Notes: generated from the sequence alone by a model not told the origin. A stretch of DNA of 64,000 nucleotides from Halomonas sp. 'Soap Lake #6' (GCF_003031405.1 NZ_CP020469.1:62001-126000); one strand, 5' to 3'; numbered from the stretch's first letter, positions 7,759-17,194 are shown. Made by a program: numbers and translations.

Positions 7759-10247
7759 GCGTTCACCGGATGGGCAGTAGCTGCCAGTGTGGGAGTCTGG
7801 GTACGCCAGCGAGAAAGGCGTAGTGCATTGCCTACCACTACCAGAGAACTAAGCGACATGCCAATAGCTGCAAGCCATGGTGGTACTAATCCCATGGCTG
7901 CCAGTGGCAGTGCTGAGAAGTTGTAGCATACCGACCACAGCATATTTTGACGCATGATTTTGCGGGTGGCCTGAGAAATATCAATTGCATCATAGATCCG
8001 CATCAAGCGTGGACTGAGTAGTACGGCATCTGCTCGCGTGCGGGCTAAATCGGTGGCACCGTTCATGGCGATGGCAACATCAGCCCCGGCTAAAACAGGC
8101 ACATCATTGATGCCGTCGCCAATCATCACCACGCACTCGCCCTGGGCTTGTAGCTCGCGTAATCGTTCAAGCTTGCCTTCAGGAGATTTCCCGGCATGCC
8201 AAGTGGTAATGTTGAGTTGTTGAGCCAGGCTCTCTACCGCCTCTTGAGTATCCCCAGATAGCAGTTCAACCACTAATCCACGAGCCTGGAGGGCTGCCAC
8301 AGTCTGAGCTGCATCATCACGAATGCCGTCATGCAGCTTAAACCATGCACGTGGTTGGCTGTCTTCGCTTAGCAGTAGCCACTGTCCTGTGCTTGGCGGC
8401 ACCATCGTCGTTGTGCTGGCAAAGTCGGGTTTACCTAAGCGCCACGTGGCACCATTTAGCGTGCCCTCTAAACCAGAGCCGGTGTAGCTTTGCACATGGC
8501 GGGCTTGTAGCGTTGCATCGCGAAATGGCCGGAATGCCCGGGCAATGGGGTGCTCTGAATGGGCTTCCAAGGCTGCTGCGATGGCGCGTGCGCGCTCGCT
8601 GCTTAGTTCAGGTAGGTGCCCAGGGATAGCCACGGTTTGTATCAGGTGCATTTCGCCCCGGGTCAGTGTGCCTGTTTTGTCGAAAATAACCCGGGTAACG
8701 TTAGACAGTGACTCCATGGCATCGGCGCGGGTAATTAGTACACCGCGCTGGCGCAGTTGCCCATGTCCTGCCGTCAATGCCGTGGGAGTCGCCAGGGCAA
8801 GCGCGCAGGGGCAGGTAACGACCAGTACCGACAGCATTATCCATAGCACCCTTGAAGGGTCGATGAACCACCAGGCCACGGTAACACAGACTGTGACCAG
8901 CAGCAGGCGCAGTACAAACAGGTGCGCCATACGAGCTGCCATTTGGGCCAGCCTTGGGCGGCTGGCAAAAGCGCGATCGGTTAAATCCACAATGCCCGCG
9001 ACCCGTGCTTCGCCACCAGCATGAGTGACGGTGACGATCAGCGGATTTTCCATGTTTTGGCTGCCGCCGGTTACGCTATCGCCAATACGCCTCGTGACCG
9101 GCAGGTACTCACCGGTCAACATCGACTCGTCTAAGCTGGACTCACCTTCCTCAATAATACCGTCGGCAGGCACGCCGTGACCGGGCTTAATCAGTATTCG
9201 ATCGCCTGCCTTAAGCTCACTAGCAGGCAGAATACGCTCGCTACCGTCAGCCTCAAGGCGGGTAGCGGATACCGGTAAAACACCGCTTAAGGCGTTACCG
9301 CTATGGCCGCTGCGCCGTCTGGCACGGCCTTCTACGTAGCGGCCAAACAGTAGGAAAAAAGTGAACATGGCTACCGAGTCGTAATATACCTCGCCAACAT
9401 TAAATAGCACGGCGTAGCTACTGGCTAAATAGGCACCGCCAATGGCGAGAGATACCGGTACATCCATGCCCAGCACGCCGGTTTTAAGATCACGCAGCGC
9501 ATTGCGAAAAAAGGGCTGTGCTGAGAAAAGCACGACTGGCGTCGCCAGTGCAAATGAGAGCCAGTGGAAAAGTGCGTAAAAATCCGGGCTGATTTCACCG
9601 GGGCCAGCGACATAAATAGGTATGGAGAACATCATCACTTGCATCATGCCCACTGCGGCCACGATCAAGCGACGGACGTTCATCCGCTCCTCGTGCTGCA
9701 GGCGTGCTTGAGCTTGATCAGGTTCGTAGGGCTGAGCATCGTAACCAATCGCCGCTAATTCAGCGAACAACTGTGATAGTTGGACAATCTTTGGGTCCCA
9801 GCTCACGCGAAGGCGGTGGTGGGTTAAATTAACCGCGCTTGATACAACGCCTTCAAGGGCATTTAGGCGGTGTTCAATTAGCCATGCGCAGGCAGCACAG
9901 GTGATGCCTTCTACGGCTAATGTGGCTCTGACAAACCCTTCATCACCATCAGCGTGTACGAACTGAGCCTGTAGGCCCGGGTCATCAAACACTGACCATG
10001 TTTCAGCTTTGGCAGCTTGGCGCTCATCGGGGCGTTCGGGGAGTTCGGTGCGGTAGCGGTAGTAGCTTTCCAGCCCTCCGTCCACAATAGCGTGAGCCAC
10101 CGCCTCGCAGCCAGGGCAGCAAAGCGGGTGGGGGGTCTCATCCAGGATGATCTGCCACGGCGCCCCGGAGGGCACCGGGTTGCCGCAGTGATAGCAGCTA
10201 GGAGTCGTACTGGAAGTAGTACTAGGAGTAGTAACAGTAGTGCTCAT
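7755..10247 (-). CDS. ccoI: Copper-exporting P1B-type ATPase CcoI for cbb3 oxidase assembly
   Basis: The 830-residue ATPase delivers copper outward for insertion into the cbb3 oxidase. It has a Cys-rich N-terminal zinc-ribbon-like segment (CYHC...CCPGCEAV, residues 18-48), a heavy-metal-associated domain with CAAC, the membrane CPC metal site (VTCPCALA), the phosphorylation motif DKTGTLT and the hinge GDGINDVP. The first 17 residues are a Thr/Ser run coded by repeated ACT/AGT triplets. Start and stop both overlap neighbours by four bases, so translation is coupled across ccoH-ccoI-ccoS. Confidence 0.95.
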   Translation of the reverse strand: MSTTVTTPSTTSSTTPSCYHCGNPVPSGAPWQIILDETPHPLCCPGCEAVAHAIVDGGLESYYRYRTELPERPDERQAAKAETWSVFDDPGLQAQFVHADGDEGFVRATLAVEGITCAACAWLIEHRLNALEGVVSSAVNLTHHRLRVSWDPKIVQLSQLFAELAAIGYDAQPYEPDQAQARLQHEERMNVRRLIVAAVGMMQVMMFSIPIYVAGPGEISPDFYALFHWLSFALATPVVLFSAQPFFRNALRDLKTGVLGMDVPVSLAIGGAYLASSYAVLFNVGEVYYDSVAMFTFFLLFGRYVEGRARRRSGHSGNALSGVLPVSATRLEADGSERILPASELKAGDRILIKPGHGVPADGIIEEGESSLDESMLTGEYLPVTRRIGDSVTGGSQNMENPLIVTVTHAGGEARVAGIVDLTDRAFASRPRLAQMAARMAHLFVLRLLLVTVCVTVAWWFIDPSRVLWIMLSVLVVTCPCALALATPTALTAGHGQLRQRGVLITRADAMESLSNVTRVIFDKTGTLTRGEMHLIQTVAIPGHLPELSSERARAIAAALEAHSEHPIARAFRPFRDATLQARHVQSYTGSGLEGTLNGATWRLGKPDFASTTTMVPPSTGQWLLLSEDSQPRAWFKLHDGIRDDAAQTVAALQARGLVVELLSGDTQEAVESLAQQLNITTWHAGKSPEGKLERLRELQAQGECVVMIGDGINDVPVLAGADVAIAMNGATDLARTRADAVLLSPRLMRIYDAIDISQATRKIMRQNMLWSVCYNFSALPLAAMGLVPPWLAAIGMSLSSLVVVGNALRLSRWRTQTPTLAATAHPVNA

Positions 10248-10765
10248 TCGCTTGCAGAACGCCCTCCGGGCAGTAGGGCGATGCTGTTTTCGTCAGGAAA
10301 GCGCGCTTCGCCGATCAATCGCCAATCGGCATTGGTCAGTTGCGGCTGAATCTGGATATACCAGCGATAGCGGAGATTATCCGGCCCTTGAGCAATATAG
10401 CGGCCATCCCGAACGTGCTCTAAGACAAACTCTTGGTCTCGATCATCCTGGGTTGGGAAGATAAGCATCATGTACAGCTTATCTGGCCGGTCATCTCCTG
10501 CCAGATCAATCACAATATCACTGGTCAGCGGGTCAATTCGCAGTTCGGCTGAAAGATTAAGCTCATTGGCACGCTCCTGCTTGGCAAGAATCATGTTAAT
10601 GGCCTTGCCATGCTCATAGTAATCTTCCTGCACCACCATGCCGTCTGCTGTTTTGATCGATAGAACAGCAAAGGTGGAGCTAACCACGATTGAAGTAAAC
10701 AGTAAGCCAAGTAAAAACCAAGGCCAAAACTGCTTATACCAGGGTGTCACGTCAGTGGCAGGCAT
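10244..10765 (-). CDS. ccoH: cbb3 oxidase assembly protein CcoH (FixH)
   Basis: CcoH is a single-span membrane protein that associates with the cbb3 oxidase during assembly. The 173-residue product starts MPATDVTPWYKQFWPWFLLG, with a membrane helix at about 12-34 and a periplasmic FixH domain. I chose ATG 10765, seven bases after the ccoG stop, with TTAGGAG upstream; a start at 10813 would run deep into ccoG. Confidence 0.92.
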   Translation of the reverse strand: MPATDVTPWYKQFWPWFLLGLLFTSIVVSSTFAVLSIKTADGMVVQEDYYEHGKAINMILAKQERANELNLSAELRIDPLTSDIVIDLAGDDRPDKLYMMLIFPTQDDRDQEFVLEHVRDGRYIAQGPDNLRYRWYIQIQPQLTNADWRLIGEARFPDENSIALLPGGRSASE

Positions 10766-10772
10766 TGTGTAT

Positions 10773-12209
10773 TTATCTCCTAATGTTGCCCAGGAAACGA
10801 GCTTCACGCTCAATGCGTATGCGTTCGTCTTGCTGGGACTGCAAAGTAAAAGTAATGGGGTGGCTTGGCTCGCTTAAGTCACTTGCCTCAACCAGTACGG
10901 TAACCACCTGAAAGCGCGAGGCGCCAGAAGGAACGTTAACCATGACATCGTCCAGCGCCAGGCTAGGCAAGCCTGAAACACTCAGTCGGTAGGTGTGATC
11001 TTGATTATCTAAGTTGCGTATATTCAAGCTATACACATTACTGATACGCCCATCCCGAGTGGTCTGATAAAGCTGTGTGCGATCACGCTCCACGTCAAAG
11101 CCGAGCGGCATTCGGTCGTTAACAGCCCAAGCAAATGCAGCCATCATTACAAGAAGGGCGGCAAAATAGCCAAGCAGGCGAGGGCGCAAAATATGACTCT
11201 TTTTGCCTTCTAGTGCATTTTCAGTCGTGTAGCGAATTAGCCCCTGAGGGTAGCCCATCTTATCCATCACGCTGTCACAAGCATCAATACATGCAGCGCA
11301 GGTAATGCACTCGTACTGTAGGCCATCTCGGATATCAATACCCGTTGGGCATACTTGAACGCACAGTTCGCAATCGATGCAGTCGCCCAAGCCTGCTGCT
11401 TGAACCTGTGCATGGCTAAGCGATTTTTTGCGACGACCACGAGGTTCGCCACGGGCTTCGTCATAGGAAACAATCAGCGTGTCGCGATCAAACATCACTG
11501 ATTGGAAGCGTGCATAGGGGCACATATAGATGCACACCTGCTCGCGAAGCCAGCCTGCATTCAGGTAAGTAAAGACTAAAAAGAAACCTACCCAAAAGTA
11601 AGACCAGCCGTGGGCTTCTAAGGTGGGTAGCTCGCTAACCAGCGTGCGAATGGGCGTGAAATAGCCGACAAAGGTAACGCCGGTGGCCAGGGCAATAAAT
11701 AGCCACGCTAGATGTTTAGCCCCCTTGCGCCACGCCTTATTGGTAGTCATGGGCTGCTGGTCCAGCTTAATGCGCTGGTTTCTGGTGCCCTCAATACGGT
11801 GTTCAAGCCAAATAAACAGAAAGGTCCAGACGCTTTGTGGGCAGGTGTAGCCGCACCAAACGCGCCCCGCAAATACGGTAATAAAAAACAGTCCAAAGGC
11901 ACAGATAATTAGCAGCCACGATAGTAGTACAAACTCTTGTGGGTAAAACGTGGCGGCAAAGATATGGAATTCTCGGCCCGGCAGGTCGAACCAAATCATT
12001 GGGCGGTTGCCCAAGTTGACCCATGGCAGTAAGAAAAACATCAGCATCAGCGCCCAGTTAGCGCAGCGTCTGACCTTTTGAAACAGGCCTTTAATCTCGC
12101 GGACGTAAATGTGGCGCCGCTTGGCATACATTTCTTGGGTGTGGCTTTCCCCGGGTGTGTGGTGCCCAACAGTTGGAGGCGTAATATCGTGGCTAGGTAT
12201 TTTTTCCAT
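10773..12209 (-). CDS. ccoG: Cytochrome oxidase accessory iron-sulfur protein CcoG (RdxA/FixG)
   Basis: CcoG reduces Cu(II) to Cu(I) for CcoI-dependent copper delivery to the oxidase. The 478-residue membrane protein has several transmembrane segments, a CGYTCPQ motif in the membrane part and two ferredoxin-like cysteine clusters (CIDCELCVQVCP and CITCAACIDAC), then a C-terminal immunoglobulin-like FixG domain. It begins the ccoGHIS operon and is separated from ccoP by 162 bp containing a terminator-like hairpin. Confidence 0.95.
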   Translation of the reverse strand: MEKIPSHDITPPTVGHHTPGESHTQEMYAKRRHIYVREIKGLFQKVRRCANWALMLMFFLLPWVNLGNRPMIWFDLPGREFHIFAATFYPQEFVLLSWLLIICAFGLFFITVFAGRVWCGYTCPQSVWTFLFIWLEHRIEGTRNQRIKLDQQPMTTNKAWRKGAKHLAWLFIALATGVTFVGYFTPIRTLVSELPTLEAHGWSYFWVGFFLVFTYLNAGWLREQVCIYMCPYARFQSVMFDRDTLIVSYDEARGEPRGRRKKSLSHAQVQAAGLGDCIDCELCVQVCPTGIDIRDGLQYECITCAACIDACDSVMDKMGYPQGLIRYTTENALEGKKSHILRPRLLGYFAALLVMMAAFAWAVNDRMPLGFDVERDRTQLYQTTRDGRISNVYSLNIRNLDNQDHTYRLSVSGLPSLALDDVMVNVPSGASRFQVVTVLVEASDLSEPSHPITFTLQSQQDERIRIEREARFLGNIRR

Positions 12210-12276
12210 GGCGATGATCGCAGCTCACAAGGCAGGAGTAGGCGGCAGTATGGGAATCAGCTGTCAACCAGATAAC

Positions 12277-12339
12277 ACTCAACATTGAGTAGTGTATCGG
12301 GTTGTGGATGAAGAAAGGGTGCGGTATGTAACCGCACCC
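12277..12339 (-). terminator. Hairpin between ccoP and ccoG, with a nearby palindrome
   Basis: On the minus strand a 9 bp stem (GGGTGCGGT and ACCGCACCC, loop TACAT; 12317-12339) is followed by TTTCTTC, as expected of a terminator or attenuator after ccoNOQP. Beyond it, 12277-12290 holds a second inverted repeat, ACTCAA-CA-TTGAGT, which could be a site for the ccoG operon. It does not match the Anr consensus. Confidence 0.55.
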
Positions 12340-12371
12340 CTATTAGCGTAGCCTGGAAATTGAAACGTCGG

Positions 12372-13301
12372 TTAGTCGTTAAACCGCAGGCTATAGACGT
12401 AAGCGGCCACCAGATGAACACGCTCTTCACCAATGTAAGCTGCTTGTGCTGGCATATGGCCATTACGACCGTTACGCAGCGTCTGGCGAACCGAGTCTGC
12501 AACACTTTGACCTGGTGCTTGGTAGAGCCAAATGTCGTTCGTCAGATCTGGTGCACCTAATGCAATATTGCCGGTACCGCTAGGTCCGTGACAGGCAGCA
12601 CATACGGCTAGGTAGGTGCTTTCGCCGCTGGCTGCACGCTCAGCATCATGCTCTAAGCTAGATAAAGAGAGTACGTACTGGGTTAGGTTCTCAATGTTAT
12701 TTTCACCTAACTGTTGCCACGAAGGCATCAGACCATTACGGCCCCGGTTTAGCGTAGTCAGAATATTTTCAGGCTCGCCACCGTATAACCAGTCGTCGTT
12801 GGTTAGGTTCGGGAAACCATAGCCGCCCTGGGCGTTGGAGCCGTGGCAAACAGCGCAGTTATTCTGATAAATACGCTCGGCAACCTGCATGGCTTCCGGG
12901 TCTCTTGCCAGTTCAGGAATAGGCACTTCCTGGTACTGAGCAAAGATTGGCGTGAAGCGTTGTTGGGCCTCAGCAACTTCCTCTTCCCATTGGCTTTCCT
13001 GGGACCAGCCTAGAACACCTGCATAGTTACCTAGCCCTGGATAAAACACTAAGTAGCCCAAGGCGAAAACCACCGTCAGGATAAATAGCTGGAACCACCA
13101 CTTGGGTAGTGGATTGTCGTACTCTTCAATGCCGTCAGCAGCATGGCCAGTGGTTTCAACATTGCCATCAGCATCTGGGACTTTATCGGTGCGGCGGTTG
13201 GAGAGCAAAATCCAAACGCTTAGCGCGATAGTGCCTAGCGTGATGACAATAATCCAGGCACTCCAGAAGCTGGATAGGGAGTCACCCCATAAATTATTCA
13301 T
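12372..13301 (-). CDS. ccoP: cbb3 oxidase diheme cytochrome c subunit CcoP
   Basis: CcoP passes electrons from the cytochrome c pool to CcoO. The 309-residue protein has an N-terminal helix (about 12-33), a second helix (about 77-98) and two c-type heme motifs, CAVCH at 149-153 and CAACH at 234-238. The start codon overlaps the ccoQ stop by four bases. Confidence 0.96.
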   Translation of the reverse strand: MNNLWGDSLSSFWSAWIIVITLGTIALSVWILLSNRRTDKVPDADGNVETTGHAADGIEEYDNPLPKWWFQLFILTVVFALGYLVFYPGLGNYAGVLGWSQESQWEEEVAEAQQRFTPIFAQYQEVPIPELARDPEAMQVAERIYQNNCAVCHGSNAQGGYGFPNLTNDDWLYGGEPENILTTLNRGRNGLMPSWQQLGENNIENLTQYVLSLSSLEHDAERAASGESTYLAVCAACHGPSGTGNIALGAPDLTNDIWLYQAPGQSVADSVRQTLRNGRNGHMPAQAAYIGEERVHLVAAYVYSLRFND

Positions 13302-13519
13302 CTGTTTTTATCTCCCCTGTCGTGGCGGGAATCTACTTCGCGCTCAGGCGAAGCATGCTTATCACGGGCTGGTTGCTCATCACTATCGTCGGCGAAGGGC
13401 AGGTTGGCTGCTTCGTCAAAGTCTGGTTTGCGTCGCTTTGAATAGGACCAGGCAAAAATGCCTATAAAAGCAACAATCAAAATCAGTGTAATAAGACCGC
13501 GGAAGGTTCCCGTATCCAT
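13298..13519 (-). CDS. ccoQ: cbb3 oxidase small subunit CcoQ
   Basis: The 73-residue protein has a single N-terminal membrane helix followed by the YSKRRKPDFDEAANLPF stretch typical of CcoQ/FixQ, which stabilises the oxidase. It lies between ccoO and ccoP with three bases and a four-base overlap respectively. Confidence 0.95.
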   Translation of the reverse strand: MDTGTFRGLITLILIVAFIGIFAWSYSKRRKPDFDEAANLPFADDSDEQPARDKHASPEREVDSRHDRGDKNR

Positions 13520-13522
13520 AGC

Positions 13523-14131
13523 TTAACGAGTGCCCTCAAGCACAGTTCCTAGTTGCTGTAAGTAAGCGACAAGAGCAGTGATTTCTTGTTGGCCGCGAAC
13601 TTCAGCTGTGGCGTTGGCAATATCTTCATCGGTATAGGGCACGCCTAGCTGACGCAGAGTGCGCATCTTTCTGGGTGTTGCATCACCGCTGAGGGTGCGT
13701 TCAAACAGCCAGGGGTAGGCGGGCATAATCGACTCAGGTACCACATCACGGGGGTTATACATGTGCGCACGGTGCCAGTCATCACTGTAGCGGCCGCCAA
13801 CGCGGGCCAGGTCCGGCCCAGTACGTTTTGAGCCCCAAAGGAAGTTGTGTTCATAAACTTCCTCACCAGCAACGTTGTAATGGCCGTAACGCTCGGTTTC
13901 TGCACGGAATGGGCGGACCATTTGTGAATGGCAGCCCACGCAGCCTTCACGGCGGTAAATATCGCGCCCTTCCAGCTCTAGTGCGGTTAAGGGGCGCAGC
14001 CCCTCAACAGGTTCAGTTGTGTCCTTTTGAAAGAACAGCGGAACCACCTCGGCCAAGCCGCCGAAACTGATCGCAACCAGAATCAACACGGCGAGCAGGC
14101 CAACGTTTTTTTCGACAATCTCGTGTTTCAT
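13523..14131 (-). CDS. ccoO: cbb3 oxidase monoheme cytochrome c subunit CcoO
   Basis: The 202-residue membrane-anchored cytochrome has an N-terminal helix (about 9-30) and a heme c motif CVGCH at 64-68 followed by SQMVRPF, the CcoO signature. I use ATG 14131; a TTG three codons earlier is possible but less likely. It lies 19 bp after ccoN. Confidence 0.96.
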   Translation of the reverse strand: MKHEIVEKNVGLLAVLILVAISFGGLAEVVPLFFQKDTTEPVEGLRPLTALELEGRDIYRREGCVGCHSQMVRPFRAETERYGHYNVAGEEVYEHNFLWGSKRTGPDLARVGGRYSDDWHRAHMYNPRDVVPESIMPAYPWLFERTLSGDATPRKMRTLRQLGVPYTDEDIANATAEVRGQQEITALVAYLQQLGTVLEGTR

Positions 14132-14150
14132 TGGTCTCAACTTCCCCGGT

Positions 14151-15575
14151 TTAAGCGGCTTGTGGCGCTGGTTGGCTGATGGCTTCGCGGCCTTTTACAG
14201 TCATGTAGACGTTAAACGCCATAATCAGCATACCTACGATCCAGAAAAGACCGCCAATCAGGCGAACAAAGTAGCCTGGGCCACTTGCTTCAACCGATTC
14301 AATGAAGGTGTACATCAGGGTGCCATCGGCGTTGATTGCACGCCACATCAAGCCTTGCATGATGCCGTTCACCCACATTGCGGCGATGTAGAGTACGGTG
14401 CCGATTGTCGCCAGCCAGAAGTGCACTGCAATCAGGCTAACTGAGTGCATTTCGGTGCGTCCAAACAGGCGTGGAATCAGATGGTACATTGAGCCAATGG
14501 TAATCATGGCAACCCAGCCCAGTGCGCCGGAGTGCACGTGACCAATGGTCCAGTCGGTGTAGTGAGAGAGCGCATTGACGGTCTTGATAGCCATCATCGG
14601 CCCTTCGAAAGTCGACATACCGTAGAAGGAGAGTGCGACCACCAAAAAACGCAGGGTAGGGTCGGTGCGCAGCTTATGCCAAGCCCCTGACAGGGTCATC
14701 ATGCCGTTGATCATGCCGCCCCATGAAGGCGCTAGCAGAATGATCGACATGATCATGCCTAGTGACTGGGCCCAATTAGGCAGCGCGGTGTAATGGAGGT
14801 GGTGCGGGCCTGCCCACATGTAAATCATGATTAACGCCCAGAAGTGGACGATGGAGAGGCGGTATGAGTAGATTGGACGCTCAGCTTGCTTCGGCACGAA
14901 GTAATACATCATGCCCAAGAAACCTGCCGTGAGGAAAAAGCCTACCGCATTGTGCCCGTACCACCACTGCACCATAGCATCCACTGCACCGGCATAGATC
15001 GAGGTGGAGTACATGAGTGTCACGGGGATGGCAGCATTGTTTACAATGTGCAGCACCGCAACGGTAATAATAAACGCAGCAAAGAACCAGTTAGCCACAT
15101 AGATATGCGATGTTGTGCGCTTCTTAACGGTCATCAAGAACACAATCGCGTAACTAATCCAGACGACGGCAATCAAAATATTGATTGGCCATTCGAGCTC
15201 TGCGTACTCTTTGGTCGTGGTGTAGCCTAACGGCAGCGTTACCACGGCGGATAGAATAACCGCCTGCCAGCCCCAAAAAGTAAATGCCGCGAGCTTGTCA
15301 GAAAAGAGGCGCGTCTGACAGGTACGCTGAACGACATAGTAAGATGTCGCAAACAGCGCCGAACCACCAAAGGCGAAGATTACGGCGTTAGTGTGTAACG
15401 GACGAAGACGCCCGAAGCTTGTCCAAGGTAAGCCAAGGTTCAGTTGCGGCCAAACCAGCTGCGCGGCAAGGATGACACCAACAGTCATACCTACAATGCC
15501 CCACACAACGGTCATAATCGCGAACTGCCGAACTACCTTGTAGTTGTAGGTCGGGTGTTCCAGTGCTGTGCTCAT
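14151..15575 (-). CDS. ccoN: cbb3 cytochrome c oxidase catalytic subunit CcoN
   Basis: CcoN is the proton-pumping catalytic subunit with heme b, heme b3 and CuB, giving a high oxygen affinity. The 474-residue product has about twelve membrane segments and the conserved histidine stretches ([32 protein letters not shown]). It is the first gene of ccoNOQP, with an Anr-type site about 70 bp upstream. Confidence 0.97.
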   Translation of the reverse strand: MSTALEHPTYNYKVVRQFAIMTVVWGIVGMTVGVILAAQLVWPQLNLGLPWTSFGRLRPLHTNAVIFAFGGSALFATSYYVVQRTCQTRLFSDKLAAFTFWGWQAVILSAVVTLPLGYTTTKEYAELEWPINILIAVVWISYAIVFLMTVKKRTTSHIYVANWFFAAFIITVAVLHIVNNAAIPVTLMYSTSIYAGAVDAMVQWWYGHNAVGFFLTAGFLGMMYYFVPKQAERPIYSYRLSIVHFWALIMIYMWAGPHHLHYTALPNWAQSLGMIMSIILLAPSWGGMINGMMTLSGAWHKLRTDPTLRFLVVALSFYGMSTFEGPMMAIKTVNALSHYTDWTIGHVHSGALGWVAMITIGSMYHLIPRLFGRTEMHSVSLIAVHFWLATIGTVLYIAAMWVNGIMQGLMWRAINADGTLMYTFIESVEASGPGYFVRLIGGLFWIVGMLIMAFNVYMTVKGREAISQPAPQAA

Positions 15576-15644
15576 TTCATGTTCCCATCGAACGCGGTTA
15601 GGGGGTAACCCGTGGCATTTTGCACGGATGCGGCCACCCGCTTG

Positions 15645-15658
15645 ATGATGCAGGTCAA
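15645..15658 (-). promoter_or_regulatory. Anr/FNR-like box upstream of ccoN
   Basis: Read on the minus strand, TTGAC-CTGC-ATCAT matches eight of ten consensus positions and keeps the TGA...TCA core. A -10-like CAAAAT lies at 15617-15622, which would put the box centre near -41.5 relative to the predicted start of transcription, the classic position for FNR-type activation. The start of transcription is inferred. Confidence 0.6.
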
Positions 15659-15739
15659 GATCCAGGCGCGATTCTAGCGCAGCAGCGCCTCAACCTGAAC
15701 AAGCCAATTGGTTTAACACGGAATTACTAGGAGAAATTG

Positions 15740-16576
15740 GTGTCATTCTATGCCGAGCTTGGGTTTGTCAATGTGACGGCAAGCGAGTTGCCTAATGCTA
15801 TGGATAGCCGCTCAACACAGCGGTTTATGGTAGATGGCTATGGGCCTTTAGCCATATCAGGTGTGCCAGAATATGGCCGAATGCTGTTTGTTCATGGCGC
15901 GGGGGCTGGGCAGGCTTCAATGTTCATGCGGCATTTTGTCGCGAGGGTGGCAAGCCTGGGTGTGCAGGTACTAACCATTGACTTGCCTTACATGCAGCAA
16001 ATTAATGAGCAGGGGAGGCGCCGCCCGCCGCCACCGATTAAACATACCTTGGCACAGGTTTGCGCATGGTATGAGCTGCTGCTCCCTCTTGGCCCTACGC
16101 CGTTATGGGTGGGAGGAAAGTCTATGGGAGGGCGTATTGCTACTATGTTGGCAAGCTCTGGGTTGGCAAGCCCTGGGTTAGCGAACTCTGAAGTGGCAAG
16201 CCCTGAGGCTCCGCTGGCAAACACCGATATAGTCGCTAACAGCCCCAAGGGGGAGGCGCTGGCCGGTAGAGTTGAATGCCCCGGCGTCATTGTCGCGGGT
16301 TACCCCTTTCACCCTCCTAAGCAGCCCAATAAACTGCGGCTGGCACACTTTCCAGGCATTACCGCCCCCGTGTTGATTCTCCAGGGTGAACGGGACCCAT
16401 TTGGTAGTGTTGATGATGTTGCTGATTACTCGCTACCTAGCAATGTACAGCTTAAGTGGCTCCAGGATGGGGATCACGACCTTAAGCCCCGTCGTGCCTC
16501 TGGCTTAAAACATGCGGTTTTAATTGACGAAGCAGCCACTATTGCGGCATCCTTCGTCCGCGCTCATCATAAATAG
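15740..16576 (+). CDS. Alpha/beta hydrolase of the KANL3/Tex30 type
   Basis: This cytoplasmic protein of about 278 residues has the FVHGAGAG oxyanion-type strand turn near the N-terminus, the nucleophile elbow GGKSMGG, a late acidic strand (LQGERDPFG) and a final His (DGDHDLKPR), a complete alpha/beta-hydrolase triad. Substrate is unknown. The likely start is GTG 15740 with AGGAG six bases before; TTG 15737 is possible. Four in-frame 15 bp repeats insert pentapeptides right after the nucleophile elbow (16147-16206), where relatives have a short loop. It faces away from ccoN and is followed by degenerate repeats and the tRNA array. Confidence 0.8.
   Translation: MSFYAELGFVNVTASELPNAMDSRSTQRFMVDGYGPLAISGVPEYGRMLFVHGAGAGQASMFMRHFVARVASLGVQVLTIDLPYMQQINEQGRRRPPPPIKHTLAQVCAWYELLLPLGPTPLWVGGKSMGGRIATMLASSGLASPGLANSEVASPEAPLANTDIVANSPKGEALAGRVECPGVIVAGYPFHPPKQPNKLRLAHFPGITAPVLILQGERDPFGSVDDVADYSLPSNVQLKWLQDGDHDLKPRRASGLKHAVLIDEAATIAASFVRAHHK
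16147..16206 (+). repeat. Four in-frame 15 bp repeats inside the hydrolase gene
   Basis: Units start at 16147, 16162, 16177 and 16192 and follow GTTGGCAAGCCCTGG with a few changes. They code for pentapeptides of the pattern [V/L]-A-[S/N]-[S/P]-[G/E]. Because the unit is a multiple of three, copy number can vary without breaking the frame. Confidence 0.8.
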
Positions 16577-16672
16577 AGTCGTGGCAAGCAGTGCCGTAAC
16601 AAGTAAGTGTCGTAACAACACAAGCTAGTTATCACAAGCTAGTTGTTACAAGTAGTAGCGGCAAGTAAACAA
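16577..16672. repeat. Degenerate repeat region between the hydrolase stop and the tRNA promoter
   Basis: Starting immediately after the stop codon, variants of GTCGTAACAAGTA and CACAAGCTAGTT recur at about 14-16 bp intervals. The units are diverged and I cannot fix exact borders. No gene is visible here. Confidence 0.5.
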
Positions 16673-16708
16673 CATGTAAGTTTGAATGGAAGATTTAAAC
16701 GTAACATG

Positions 16709-16736
16709 TTGACAAGCAGCCAGACTTCTGTAGAAT
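16709..16736 (+). promoter_or_regulatory. Strong sigma-70 promoter of the tRNA array
   Basis: A perfect -35 TTGACA (16709-16714) and -10 TAGAAT (16731-16736) are 16 bp apart, followed by a GC-rich stretch (GCAGCGCC) such as stringently controlled stable-RNA promoters have. The first tRNA begins 19 bases after the -10. Confidence 0.85.
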
Positions 16737-16755
16737 GCAGCGCCACGTGACCAGC

Positions 16756-16831
16756 GGGTGGTTAGCTCAGTTGGGAGAGCACCAGCCTTACAAGCTGGGG
16801 GTCACTGGTTCGAACCCAGTACCACCCACCA
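16756..16831 (+). tRNA. tRNA-Val (anticodon UAC), copy 1
   Basis: Seventy-six bases fold as a standard tRNA: acceptor GGGTGGT with ACCACCC, anticodon loop CTTACAA (UAC), T arm with GGTTCGAACC, discriminator A and encoded CCA. It differs from copy 2 by a compensatory T:A to C:G change in the acceptor stem. Confidence 0.97.
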
Positions 16832-16952
16832 TGTAATTAATTTACTTGGTGTCTGGAAGCGTAAAGCAGTGCTAGTGATTATAAGTACTTGAGGTTATAG
16901 GTGCTTATGGATAAGAGTACTAGTAACTGCAAGCATTAATTGATGTAGTAGT

Positions 16953-17029
16953 GGACCGGTAGTTCAGTTGGTTAGAATGCCGGCCTGTCACGCCGGAGGT
17001 CGCGAGTTCGAGTCTCGTCCGGTCCGCCA
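16953..17029 (+). tRNA. tRNA-Asp (anticodon GUC), copy 1
   Basis: Seventy-seven bases with acceptor GGACCGG/CCGGTCC, anticodon loop CTGTCAC (GUC), discriminator G and encoded CCA. The D arm reads AGTTGG, one base different from copies 2 and 3 (AGTCGG). Confidence 0.97.
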
Positions 17030-17064
17030 TCATCAGTTTATGCAGAAAAAAGTTATCGCAATTC

Positions 17065-17141
17065 GGACCGGTAGTTCAGTCGGTTAGAATGCCGGCCTGT
17101 CACGCCGGAGGTCGCGAGTTCGAGTCTCGTCCGGTCCGCCA
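17065..17141 (+). tRNA. tRNA-Asp (anticodon GUC), copy 2
   Basis: Same as the first tRNA-Asp except for C in place of T in the D loop. It includes the encoded CCA and lies 35 bases after copy 1 in the same transcript. Confidence 0.97.
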
Positions 17142-17194
17142 CGATAACTTAAATGCAGAATGCTTGATAAGCATATGATTGCTTTCAATGCCTT

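Noticed and set aside
15642..15658. TTGAT...GTCAA with seven-base spacing as the Anr site of ccoN
   Set aside because: The spacing is wrong for an FNR-type dimer; the overlapping ATGAT-GCAG-GTCAA with four-base spacing fits better and is the one reported.
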